Made by a program: the position numbers and the translations under genes. Positions 32,753 through 40,207 of a stretch of DNA of 49,713 nucleotides are shown here, piece by piece (position 1 is the first letter of the stretch; every line of letters begins with the position of its first letter). The notes under the pieces are model-generated. The model was not told the DNA's origin. It did not search any database and saw nothing but the letters and a program-made list of their open reading frames with translations. The stretch covers positions 1 to 49,713 of the forward strand of contig JACPOP010000019.1 of assembly GCA_016191465.1 (NCBI GenBank), read 5' to 3'. Source of the DNA: Chloroflexota bacterium. GTDB lineage: Bacteria > Chloroflexota > UBA6077 > CF-72.

Positions 32753-34410
32753 CGGGCCGCTCCTGTGACCGCGGCGATGGCACGGCCGATCGCGTCGCGC
32801 AGGACATCGAAATCGCGAGGGCTCTCGACGCCGATCGCGCCGACCTTCGCCCACGCCGCGCTCGGTCGCGATCGGCCGACAGCCACGATGGCACACCGGC
32901 GGCCCGGGGACTTGGCGTACCCGTGCGCCGCCTGAAGAGCTCGCTCACACGCCTCAGTAACCCAGATCGTCGAATCGCCGGCGGGGGGGGACGGGTCGTC
33001 GCCGCGTGTGACGTGCCAGCCTGCTGCCTCGAGGATGTGCGCGGCCATCGACGCGCCGCGTCTATCTAAGAGGTACACCGTCGCCGCACGGGGGGGAGCA
33101 GACTCGGCACAATCATGCTCGTGTTCATGCACCGCCGGGAGTGTCAGGACGATCTCCGTGCCCTTGCCCGGCGAAGTATCGATGTCGATCTCGCCGCCCG
33201 CCCCGGTGATCACGCTACGCACCAGCGAGAGACCCAGGCCGGTGCCCAAGCCACGGCTCTTGGTCGTGAAGAACGCGTCGAACGCGCGCGCACGGACCTC
33301 AGGCGACATTCCGGGCCCGTTGTCAGCCACACCCAGATGCACGTGGTGCCCGCCGACGGTGACATGGGCCCAGAGTCGCACCGCCGCGTGTCTGGGGCGT
33401 TTCGGCATCGACTGGATCGCCTCCCCGGCGTTGACCACAAGGTTGAGCACGGCCTGCGTCAACTTGTGGCCCGGCACGGGCACGCGCGGCAGGCCGGATT
33501 CGACGCTCGCGTCGAACCGCACTCCTTTGGGAACTGCCCTGGTCAGCAGCGGCCCGACGGTGCTCCACCACTCGTGCAGGTCCGTGGCCGCATCGGCAGT
33601 GTCCCCTTCGTCCGGGTTCAGGGCGAGCATGTGCAGACCGTCGGTGAGTTGCTGCAGGTAGGCGCACGCCTTCCGCACCTGCGCCAGGTGCTCGTTTGCT
33701 TCTTCCGGCAGCCCCATCGAGTCGAGCGCATTGAGCCGCGCCCGGACCGGCAGCAGCACGTTGTTCATATCGTGCCCGAGGCCCGCGGCGAGCGTGCCGA
33801 TGGCGGCAAGCCGGTCGGCCATGCGCAGCTGCCCGTGGCTGCGCTCCAGCTCACGAGTACGTTCTTGCACCATCGAATCAAGATTCCGGCGATGCCGCTC
33901 CAGCTCTCCTTCGACCGCCTTCCGTTCCGATACGTCTTTGATGATGCCGACGAAGACGGGCAACTCCTGACCGGGCACGTCGGCCCGCGACACCGACAGT
34001 TCGATGGGGAAGCGCGTTCCATCTCTGCGAACGGCCTCGAACTCCCTGGTACGGCCGAGGATGTTGGTCTTCAGCGTCTTGCGGTAGTTTGCGAGGTACT
34101 GATCGTGGCCGGAGTGGTGCGGCTCGGGCATCAGCACGTGGACATTGCGGCCCACGAGTTCTGCGGGTCTCCACCCGAAGACGCGCTGCACAGAGTTGCT
34201 GGCGGTGCGGATCGTCCCGAACGAGTCGATCGTGACGACCGGGTCGAGTGTCGAGGCCAGGACCGCCTCCAACTCAGCGATCCGGCCGTACTCGCGCTCC
34301 GGGGCGGGGGGCGGTTGGACAACTCGCCCGCAGGGGCCCGCGCGAGCGACCATCGGACACGCGGCGTCCCGGCAGGTGCCCGTCTTTGGCGTTCGCCGCC
34401 CCTTTGCCAT
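32749..34410 (-). CDS. PAS sensor histidine kinase (FixL-like) with degenerate receiver-like tail
   Basis: 553 residues. N-terminus has CRDAACP and a Cys further on (possible metal or redox site). A PAS domain (about 45-165) closely follows FixL: IDSFGTIRTASNSVQRVFGWRPAELVGRNVHVLMPEPHHSGHDQYLANY, then IIKDVSERK. A coiled linker is followed by an H-box with His213 (GLGHDMNNVLLPVRARL), then N (LNLVVNAGEAI), G1 (VADNGPGMS), F (FDAFFTTK) and G2 (GTGLGLSL) boxes. The HDMNN form is unusual. The last about 110 residues (TVYLLDRRGASMAAHILEAAGW...) look like a receiver that lost its acceptor Asp. No membrane segment: cytosolic sensor. Operon with the LuxR regulator. Confidence 0.9.
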   Translation of the reverse strand: MAKGRRTPKTGTCRDAACPMVARAGPCGRVVQPPPAPEREYGRIAELEAVLASTLDPVVTIDSFGTIRTASNSVQRVFGWRPAELVGRNVHVLMPEPHHSGHDQYLANYRKTLKTNILGRTREFEAVRRDGTRFPIELSVSRADVPGQELPVFVGIIKDVSERKAVEGELERHRRNLDSMVQERTRELERSHGQLRMADRLAAIGTLAAGLGHDMNNVLLPVRARLNALDSMGLPEEANEHLAQVRKACAYLQQLTDGLHMLALNPDEGDTADAATDLHEWWSTVGPLLTRAVPKGVRFDASVESGLPRVPVPGHKLTQAVLNLVVNAGEAIQSMPKRPRHAAVRLWAHVTVGGHHVHLGVADNGPGMSPEVRARAFDAFFTTKSRGLGTGLGLSLVRSVITGAGGEIDIDTSPGKGTEIVLTLPAVHEHEHDCAESAPPRAATVYLLDRRGASMAAHILEAAGWHVTRGDDPSPPAGDSTIWVTEACERALQAAHGYAKSPGRRCAIVAVGRSRPSAAWAKVGAIGVESPRDFDVLRDAIGRAIAAVTGAAR

Positions 34411-34480
34411 CGCAACACTCTACGTAGCCGGAACTACGCCTGTCCGCGATGGACCGGCCAAACCTTCCGTCGGGTCCGTA

Positions 34481-34526
34481 TTGGGGAAACGTCCGCCTAT
34501 TCCCCGGCCGCGGGTTGTGCGATGCT
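34481..34526 (+). promoter_or_regulatory. Bipartite promoter-like element, copy 1
   Basis: TTGGGGAAACGTCCGC at 34481-34496, 24-nt spacer, then GATGCT as a weak -10-like box. 45 bp later is the start at 34571. The most degenerate of the four copies. It lies between the divergent kinase and the 34571 gene. Confidence 0.55.
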
Positions 34527-34570
34527 TTCGGCGTCGGCCCGGAGCATCCCGCCGACTTCGGAACTCCGCA

Positions 34571-34963
34571 ATGAGAATCATCATCCGACCCGTCGTCGAC
34601 CGGCAGAATGAGATCGACGTGACCAGTCGCCTCATCGCGGCCATCGCCGAGGAGCTGTGGCGACTCTACGGAGGGAACGAGCAGCTCAACTGGCTGGAAG
34701 CCGAGCTGCACCTCCAGCGGATCGTCGGCGAAACGCAGGCCCAGGCGCGGGATGCGGAAGTCGCGACCATCGCCGCCGGCGGGCCAGCGAGCTCGGAGGA
34801 CACCAGCGTTACGCAACTGGAGACCGGACCTGCCGCCGCCACGGCGGACCTGCTACTTCGCGATGAACGGGCGGTCTCAGGTTCGGGCGGGCGCGCCGTA
34901 CCCGCGAAACGTCGTCCTCGATCCACAGGTGCGGCGCGACGGCGAGTCGCTGTGGCCAAGTGA
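34571..34963 (+). CDS. Hypothetical protein, helical N-terminus
   Basis: 130 residues from ATG 34571 (MRIIIRPVVDRQNEIDVTSRLIAAIAEELWRLYGGNEQLNWLEAELHLQRIV). Start chosen because of the promoter-like element upstream and the sudden protein-like sequence; the ribosome site is weak. The EELWRLYGGNEQLNWLEAELHL pattern recalls DUF2934-type short proteins (IRARAYELWE...DWLRAEEEL), which are preceded by the same promoter element elsewhere in this window. The C-terminal third is basic and low-complexity. Its stop overlaps the next ATG by one base. Function unknown. Confidence 0.6.
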   Translation: MRIIIRPVVDRQNEIDVTSRLIAAIAEELWRLYGGNEQLNWLEAELHLQRIVGETQAQARDAEVATIAAGGPASSEDTSVTQLETGPAAATADLLLRDERAVSGSGGRAVPAKRRPRSTGAARRRVAVAK

Positions 34964-35292
34964 TGAAGCAACAAGACAAAGGGGCGACTCGCGGGTCGCA
35001 GGAGCAAATTGTGCGAACCGTGTGCCTCCTCTACGGGTGCCAGTGCAACGCCTGCTGCGACCGGATCGAGCAGGCGCTGCGTCGAGTGCGGGGGGTGCGG
35101 AACGTGGAGGTGAACCTCTACAAGGCGACCGCGACGGTGGAGCACAGCGAATCGTGCGAGCCCCGGCAGCTCGTTGAGGCGGTCGAGCACACCGGGTACC
35201 TGGCATCGATCGTTGAGCCGCCCCGCCCTCCCGCCGTCCCCCCCGCCGACCCCGCCGCGCCCCCGCGCGCAAACGGAGGCACCCATGGATAA
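34963..35292 (+). CDS. HMA-like protein with extended Cys cluster
   Basis: 109 residues from ATG 34963. It has the HMA fold pattern (TVCLLYGCQCNACCDRIEQALRRVRGVRNVEVNLYKATATVEHS...LVEAVEHTGYLASI), but the metal loop is GCQCNACC in place of GMxCxxC: the Met is replaced by Gly-Cys and there is an additional Cys after the motif. Four cysteines in the loop could change metal choice or allow cluster or Zn binding. C-terminal Pro/Ala tail. Next gene overlaps by 8 bp. Likely a cytosolic metal-binding protein. Confidence 0.75.
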   Translation: MKQQDKGATRGSQEQIVRTVCLLYGCQCNACCDRIEQALRRVRGVRNVEVNLYKATATVEHSESCEPRQLVEAVEHTGYLASIVEPPRPPAVPPADPAAPPRANGGTHG

Positions 35293-35980
35293 CGCTGTCG
35301 CCCTCGTCCAGGCGTACCTCCGCGTCAATGGCTACCTGACCGTGACCGAGTACCCGGTTGTCGAGGTCGTCGCCTCCGGTGGCGGGGGCGGGTTTCAGAG
35401 CGCCACCGACCTGGACGTGCTCGGCTTCCGCTTCGGCCACTCCTGCACACTCATGCCCGCGGTGAATGGATCGCCCGACGGCGCGGCCTGTACAGTCGAG
35501 ACCGACCCGGCGCTCGACGTGCGACCCGGAGTACCGGACATGATCATCGGCGAAGTCAAGGAAGGTCGCGCCGTTCTGAACCGCGCCGCGACCAGCCCCA
35601 GCGTGCTCGCCGCGGCGATCACACGCTTTGGGTGCTGCCAGCCGCGCGACGCCGTCCGGCTCGCTCAGCAGCTGGTCCGCGACGGCCATGCCATGACGCA
35701 CACGGGTGGGGGGGGCGGGCACCCACCGCACCGTATCCGCCTTGTCTCCTTCGGGTCGCTCCCGCCGGACGTTCCGAATCGCCGATACGAGGTCATTCTC
35801 CTCGGCAGCGTCGTGGCGTACCTCCGAGAGCACATCCGCCGCAACTGGTCGCGCTTACAGGCGTCGGAGTCCAAGGACCCGGGGCTCAGTTTCCTGATGA
35901 CGCTGGAGAAGGCCGCGCGTTCACCCAACACCGCCCACACCCGCTTGGCCGATGCGGGGTCCAAGGAGATCCACTCATGA
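35285..35980 (+). CDS. Unknown protein with PD-(D/E)XK-like signature
   Basis: 231 residues from ATG 35285, with GGAGG eight bases upstream. Opening MDNAVALVQAYLRVNGYLTVTEYPVVE is a conserved start I associate with planctomycetal unknowns. Then SATDLDVLGFRFG (Asp) and PDMIIGEVKEGRA (Glu-x-Lys) give the spacing of a PD-(D/E)XK nuclease core, with strands before both. Later GHPPHRIRLVSFGSLP and YEVILLGSVVAYLREHIRRNW. No signal peptide, so cytosolic. The nuclease idea is by motif only. It sits between an HMA gene and secreted proteins with overlaps at both ends, so it is translated with them. Confidence 0.6.
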   Translation: MDNAVALVQAYLRVNGYLTVTEYPVVEVVASGGGGGFQSATDLDVLGFRFGHSCTLMPAVNGSPDGAACTVETDPALDVRPGVPDMIIGEVKEGRAVLNRAATSPSVLAAAITRFGCCQPRDAVRLAQQLVRDGHAMTHTGGGGGHPPHRIRLVSFGSLPPDVPNRRYEVILLGSVVAYLREHIRRNWSRLQASESKDPGLSFLMTLEKAARSPNTAHTRLADAGSKEIHS

Positions 35981-36816
35981 GTATCCAGCACAACGCCCGC
36001 GCGTTCTCTCCAGCGGCTGCCCGGTTCGGCGTTGTCATGGCCGTTCTTGTCACGATGGCGGCGGGCGCCTTCGCGGCCCAGCCGGCTCATTCCCCGAGCG
36101 CATCGCACCGTCCGGCCCACGCGCCAGCCGCCGCCCCCCCCGCGACCCGGCCAGCCCCCGCGGCTCCTCGACCTTCACCCCATCCCGCGGCAGCGCCGAA
36201 CCAACCCGGCGGGGCGCCGACTCATACGCAACCTCCAAGCCAGCGCGGGCCGTCTGTCCAGCGTAACCAGCGGCATCTCCCCGCAGGCTACTGGGGAAGA
36301 TACAGCCGCCGTTCACGCGGTTGGACGGCGGCCTCCGCGCGCGCCGCGACCGCACGCGGCGTCCCTCCCGCGCCCATCGCCGTGCGGGCAACTGAAAACT
36401 ACGACGGCTCCGTGACGATCGACTGGGCGATGCCCGCCGGAGCCGGTTCACAGGACGACGTGTACCAGGTCGGGCGGCGGCTCCCCGGCGAGAGTGACTT
36501 CCGGCTGATCAGCGCGACCGCCGTGCCGAGATTCACCGACCGGTCGCTCCCGCCGAACACAACGAACGCCCACTATCAGATCGTGGTGCGCCGTGCCGGA
36601 CCCAAGGGGACAGATGGGGTGTATGGCCCGGGTTCTGCCGTCGCTTCAGTGAACCTCAACCGCGCCCAGGGCGCGACCGGCCCCCGACAGACTGCGGCAC
36701 CCCGGCCGACGGCCGGAACATCGACGGCGAAAAAGACGTCGCCCATTGGAAATGTGGCCTCCGAGAAGAAGCCCGCCCAGCCAAAGACACCCTCACCGCC
36801 GAAGGAGAAACCATGA
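35977..36816 (+). CDS. Secreted Pro/Ala-rich protein with FN3-like domain
   Basis: 279 residues; ATG overlaps the upstream stop (ATGA). Signal peptide VLVTMAAGAFAAQ. Residues about 35-130 are Pro/Ala/His-rich and probably disordered. Residues about 130-225 look like a fibronectin-III domain: PIAVRATENYDGSVTIDWAMPAGAGSQDDVYQVGRRL, FRLISATAVPRFTDRSLPPNTTNAHYQIVVRRAGPKG. The C-terminal linker is Lys/Pro-rich. Possible cell-surface or matrix protein. The FN3 part is of the same style as the proteins at 5020, 13101 and 48420, but this one is secreted. Confidence 0.65.
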   Translation: MSIQHNARAFSPAAARFGVVMAVLVTMAAGAFAAQPAHSPSASHRPAHAPAAAPPATRPAPAAPRPSPHPAAAPNQPGGAPTHTQPPSQRGPSVQRNQRHLPAGYWGRYSRRSRGWTAASARAATARGVPPAPIAVRATENYDGSVTIDWAMPAGAGSQDDVYQVGRRLPGESDFRLISATAVPRFTDRSLPPNTTNAHYQIVVRRAGPKGTDGVYGPGSAVASVNLNRAQGATGPRQTAAPRPTAGTSTAKKTSPIGNVASEKKPAQPKTPSPPKEKP

Positions 36817-37274
36817 ACATCCAACCGAACCGCAGGGACCCGCTCCGCATCGTCGCCGTCGTCGCGATGGCGGCAGCGGCGGGGCTTGCCGCGGGTCAAG
36901 GAATGCAGGAGCACGCGCTCCCGGCCGCACCGGCTGCGCAGCCCGCGGACACGGCCCGGGCTCGTCTGGCGGCCGCAGAGTTCGTGTGCAACATCCTGCA
37001 CGACCAGGAGACCGGGGCCTCGATGCCGCACCAGGGCGTCGAGCACACGTACCTGTGGTCGCTGCGGCGCATGGAGGCCCAGCGCCGCGTTGATGCCGCG
37101 CGGGGTGGGGCTGGCAGCCGCACCGCGGCGATCGATGCACACCTTCAACGCATGCGCGCGATGGCCCAGGGACTCGCCGAAGCGGGCAAGAGTGGCGTGC
37201 TCTCACGCTTCGACACGGCCTCCGTGGACTACTACGTCGCCGAGGCCGAGGACATGCTCGCCCAGGCTCGATAG
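36813..37274 (+). CDS. Small secreted helical protein
   Basis: 153 residues, ATG overlaps the upstream stop (ATGA). Signal peptide VVAMAAAAGLAAGQ. Mature part is mostly helix (ARARLAAAEFVCNILHDQETG, VEHTYLWSLRRMEAQRRVDAARGG, AAIDAHLQRMRAMAQGLAEAGKSG, VDYYVAEAEDMLAQA), one Cys and several Met. Family not recognised. Co-translated with the FN3-like secreted protein. Confidence 0.6.
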   Translation: MNIQPNRRDPLRIVAVVAMAAAAGLAAGQGMQEHALPAAPAAQPADTARARLAAAEFVCNILHDQETGASMPHQGVEHTYLWSLRRMEAQRRVDAARGGAGSRTAAIDAHLQRMRAMAQGLAEAGKSGVLSRFDTASVDYYVAEAEDMLAQAR

Positions 37275-37714
37275 CGGCGCCGCCGGCTCCTCAGAGCAGG
37301 AACCAAGTCCATGAGCTGCCGGCAGCGGTCGGGCGCTCCGCAGGGGTGTGGCCCGTTCAAGGGCGGTCGCCGATAGAGTCCCCGCAGCTCGTTCTCCGGA
37401 CTGATTCTCCGCGGGCCTCGCCGGACCGCGCCGCCCAGGGGCCTTCCGCGGCAACCAACTGGCACTTGACAAGGTCGTACACCCCTGAACAAAGTCTGTA
37501 AACCCCTCGACCGAAGCCCTATTCTCATCGACCAACCCTCGGCAGGCGCCCGCTCCTTGTTGAGCCCCCGACCAGAGCCGTAGATAGCCACTCGGCCTCT
37601 GTTGCTCACCCCAGTATGAGACGATCATCGGAGCACGGGGGGCGTGCGCGGGCACCCGAACGCGCAACTCCTGCGCACCAGACCAAGCCCGGCCATGACC
37701 GCGCGCCGTGGCGA
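37275..37714. other. Intergenic region without gene
   Basis: About 440 bp. Frames on the minus strand are open but have no recognisable protein. Contains several related CGACCGAAGCC or CGACCAGAGCC-like words at 37499-37575. Ends at a promoter-like element. Confidence 0.4.
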
Positions 37715-37760
37715 TTGGGGAAGCTTCCGCGTGGTGGAGCGAGCGGCAGGCGGGCATTAT
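37715..37760 (+). promoter_or_regulatory. Bipartite promoter-like element, copy 2
   Basis: TTGGGGAAGCTTCCGC (with the perfect palindrome GGAAGCTTCC), 24-nt spacer, then CATTAT as -10 box; start codon 31 bp later. Confidence 0.65.
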
Positions 37761-37790
37761 AACTGCCGTCTGCAGCAGAGGAACTCGCCC

Positions 37791-38069
37791 ATGATGTTCG
37801 ACCCAAGCTTCATCGAAACACTCCCCGACGACCGCCCTTCGACCCGCGCGGCCAGAACTCGCTCGCGCACGAGGGCCGCTCCCAGCGGCGCGGGCCGACG
37901 GGGATCACCGGGTCTCGCGGCGTCTTTGAACCGATCCTGCGGGCGAGCCAGGCGCGCCGGCTGTGTGCGCTCATGGACGAGTGCCGTCGCCTGGGCTCGC
38001 AGGGTCCGGACCGCCGCGCGCGTGTTGGGGAAGTTTCCGCCTGGAGCCGCCTGCAACCGCGCGGCATAA
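37791..38069 (+). CDS. Possible small protein, frame uncertain
   Basis: ATG ATG start with AGAGGA ten bases upstream and promoter copy 2 ahead of it, so a start here is well supported. The opening MMFDPSFIETLPDD looks natural. After about 20 codons the in-frame sequence becomes Arg/Ala-rich, while a different frame gives a more protein-like string (FDPRGQNSLAHEG, then GVFEPILRASQARRLCALMDE). I suspect a frameshift near 37845-37850 or a sequencing error. The 3' end contains promoter copy 3. No family recognised. Confidence 0.35.
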   Translation: MMFDPSFIETLPDDRPSTRAARTRSRTRAAPSGAGRRGSPGLAASLNRSCGRARRAGCVRSWTSAVAWARRVRTAARVLGKFPPGAACNRAA

Positions 38070-38070
38070 T
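38025..38070 (+). promoter_or_regulatory. Bipartite promoter-like element, copy 3
   Basis: TTGGGGAAGTTTCCGC, 24-nt spacer, CATAAT as -10 box; start codon 32 bp later, with AAAGGAG between. Confidence 0.65.
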
Positions 38071-38102
38071 GAACGAACCCGAAGCAGTGAAAGGAGACAC
38101 AG

Positions 38103-38516
38103 ATGAGCACGGCGAACACGAGAACGACCCCGGCTGATCCGCGCCGTCGGGAGAGTGTCCGGCCCGCCGGCGAGCGCCGCGAGCCGGCGCACTCTCAGGA
38201 GCAGCAGGGACGGAGGAACCAGCGGCAAGCGGCAGCCGTCGCTCGCAACGTCGGGGTGGGTGCGGAGGTTTTGGTGGGGGACACACGGTGCGCGCCCAGT
38301 TGCGACTGCATCCGCGCCCGCGCGTTCGAGATCTATCAGGCGCGGGCCGCAGCAGGGGAGCCGGGCGAGGCGGCCTCCGACTGGCTGCGCGCTGAGGAGG
38401 AACTGACCCTGGCCGCGGCGAACCCATCACCAACGCTCTCGGGCGGCCCGCCGCTCATCGACGCGGACCGGACCCCGTCCCGGGCGGAAGCCGGCAGCAG
38501 GTCTGACGCTTGGTAA
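38103..38516 (+). CDS. DUF2934 domain protein
   Basis: 137 residues, ATG with AAAGGAG nine bases upstream. The first 60 residues are basic and low-complexity; the DUF2934 core is CIRARAFEIYQARAAAGEPGEAASDWLRAEEEL at about 68-101. The C-terminal end is a Pro/Ser-rich tail. DUF2934 proteins are short, with no known activity. A promoter-like element of the shared type lies upstream, as for the other DUF2934 gene at 49454. Confidence 0.75.
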   Translation: MSTANTRTTPADPRRRESVRPAGERREPAHSQEQQGRRNQRQAAAVARNVGVGAEVLVGDTRCAPSCDCIRARAFEIYQARAAAGEPGEAASDWLRAEEELTLAAANPSPTLSGGPPLIDADRTPSRAEAGSRSDAW

Positions 38517-38619
38517 GCCTTCTCCGCCTTCCTCTCCCCTTCCCGCATCTCGCATGGGAGGGCGCCCCCGGTCGCGCTGCCTTCCCTTCATCCCGTTACC
38601 GATTCATCAAGGAGCACTC

Positions 38620-39807
38620 GTGAACATGCACACCCGCATCGCAAGAACACTTACGGCCGCGACCGTCCTGGCTTCCCTCGCTGGCGCCGCTGGAGCGCTG
38701 GCCCAGAGCACGCAGCCCCCCCCGGGCGTTGACCCGGCCACGCACGCCGCCCACGCAGCTCAGAACCCTGCGGCGCACACGCCGACGACGGCTGCTCCCG
38801 CGGATGGCGACAAGCAGCTTGTCGATCAGATCGCCCAGCTCCGCGCCCAGGTGGCCGAGCTCCAGGCCGCGCTGGCGCAGGGGCACAGCGCCAAGGCGGC
38901 CCAACCCAATGGCGGACCCGCCGCCGGCATGGGCATGCGCCGTGGCAAGGCGAACCAGCCCACGGGCCAGATGGGCGGCATGAGCACGGGCTCCAAGAGC
39001 GGGACGGGGCAGATGCCTCAGCCCGCGCCGGGCGCGGCGCAGCCCGGCGGCATGGCCGGTATGGGCGGCGGCGGAACGATGGGCAATGACCAGTCCATGA
39101 TGGCCATGATGCAGCAGATGATGGGCAAGATGGACCAGATGATGAGCGGCATGGGAATGGGCGGCGCCGGTGGGACCGCAGGGGCGGGAGGGGGTATGTC
39201 CGGCGCGGCAGGGATGTCGGGCGGCATGATGGACGACATGGACATGATGGGTATGGGGGGCGGCATGTCCGGCGGCGCCGGCATGGCCGGCGGCGGCATG
39301 CCCAAAATGGACCAGATGATGGGCATGGGCATGTCGCGCATGGGCGGCGGCATGAACACCGGCTCGATGGCCTCGACCCTGCCGGGCTTCCCCGGCGCTT
39401 CGCACATCTATCACCTGGGCGCGACGGGGTTCTTTCTCGACCACGCCACGCACATCACGCTTACGACCGAGCAGGTGAAGCAGCTCAACGAAGTGAAGGA
39501 GCAGTCGCTGCTCAACCAGGCCACGCTCGAGCGCAAGGTCGAGCAGGCCGAACAGGACCTGTGGAACCTGACCGCCTCCGACGCGCCCGATGTTGCAAAG
39601 ATCGACGCGAAGGCCAAGGAGATTGCGCAGCTCCAAGCCGAGCAGCGGATCGCGTTCATCCGCGACGTCGGCAAGGCCGCGGCCGTCCTCAGTGACGAGC
39701 AGCGCCGCCAGCTTACCGGCATGGCCGCGCCGAACCCGGCGCCTCAGGCGGCCCCGGCCTCGGGCGCGATGCCGGCGATGGGCGGTGGCGGGATGAGCGA
39801 TATGTGA
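38620..39807 (+). CDS. Secreted Met/Gly-rich Spy/CpxP-like protein
   Basis: 395 residues from GTG 38620 (VNMHTRIARTLTAATVLASLAGAAGALAQ), with AAGGAG nine bases upstream. After the signal peptide comes a coiled-coil (VDQIAQLRAQVAELQAALAQ), then about 140 residues dominated by Met and Gly (such as MMAMMQQMMGKMDQMMSGM and MGMGMSRMGGGM), a composition found in Cu(I)-binding periplasmic proteins. The C-terminal 110 residues are Spy/CpxP-like helices with a LTTEQVKQLNEVKEQSL (LTxxQ) motif and LSDEQRRQLTG as the second one. This combines a metal-stress periplasmic chaperone with a methionine sponge. Fits the copper context. Confidence 0.75.
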   Translation: MNMHTRIARTLTAATVLASLAGAAGALAQSTQPPPGVDPATHAAHAAQNPAAHTPTTAAPADGDKQLVDQIAQLRAQVAELQAALAQGHSAKAAQPNGGPAAGMGMRRGKANQPTGQMGGMSTGSKSGTGQMPQPAPGAAQPGGMAGMGGGGTMGNDQSMMAMMQQMMGKMDQMMSGMGMGGAGGTAGAGGGMSGAAGMSGGMMDDMDMMGMGGGMSGGAGMAGGGMPKMDQMMGMGMSRMGGGMNTGSMASTLPGFPGASHIYHLGATGFFLDHATHITLTTEQVKQLNEVKEQSLLNQATLERKVEQAEQDLWNLTASDAPDVAKIDAKAKEIAQLQAEQRIAFIRDVGKAAAVLSDEQRRQLTGMAAPNPAPQAAPASGAMPAMGGGGMSDM

Positions 39808-39847
39808 CCGAACGCGGGACGGCCACACCATTTGAGGAGCACTCGAC

Positions 39848-40198
39848 ATGAACAAGAATCAGCAAGGCCCTCGCTGTAAGCACGGCGAGCTCACCGTATC
39901 CGTCCAGGCTCCAGACGCAAGGGAAGTCTTCCTCGCGGGCACCTTCAACAACTGGGACCCCAAGGCAACCCCGATGAAGAGGTCCGAAGGCGGAGACTGG
40001 GTCTACACCCTCGACCTGTCGCCCGGCCGCTACGAGTACAAGTTCGTCATCGACGGACAATGGTGCTGCGAACCCGGGTGCGACAAGCGGCACGACGGGT
40101 GCCCGCGGTGCGTCCCCAACGAGCTCGGCACGATGAACCGCCTGCTGGAGGTCAAGGGACTTGGCCGGCAGCCGGCCGCGCGGCACGTGCCCGCCTGA
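39848..40198 (+). CDS. Isoamylase-N/CBM48 (AMPK-type) domain protein
   Basis: 116 residues, ATG with GAGGAG upstream. KHGELTVSVQAPDAREVFLAGTFNNWDPKATPMKRSEGGDWVYTLDLSPGRYEYKFVIDGQWCCEP is a full glycogen-binding-type early-set domain with the FNNWD and YEYKFVIDG motifs. The C-terminal part has CxxxxC pairs (CCEPGCDKRHDGCPRC) not usual in the family, perhaps a small zinc site. No signal peptide. It may bind carbohydrate, or serve as a beta-sandwich adaptor. Confidence 0.8.
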   Translation: MNKNQQGPRCKHGELTVSVQAPDAREVFLAGTFNNWDPKATPMKRSEGGDWVYTLDLSPGRYEYKFVIDGQWCCEPGCDKRHDGCPRCVPNELGTMNRLLEVKGLGRQPAARHVPA

Positions 40199-40207
40199 GG
40201 CAGAAGC

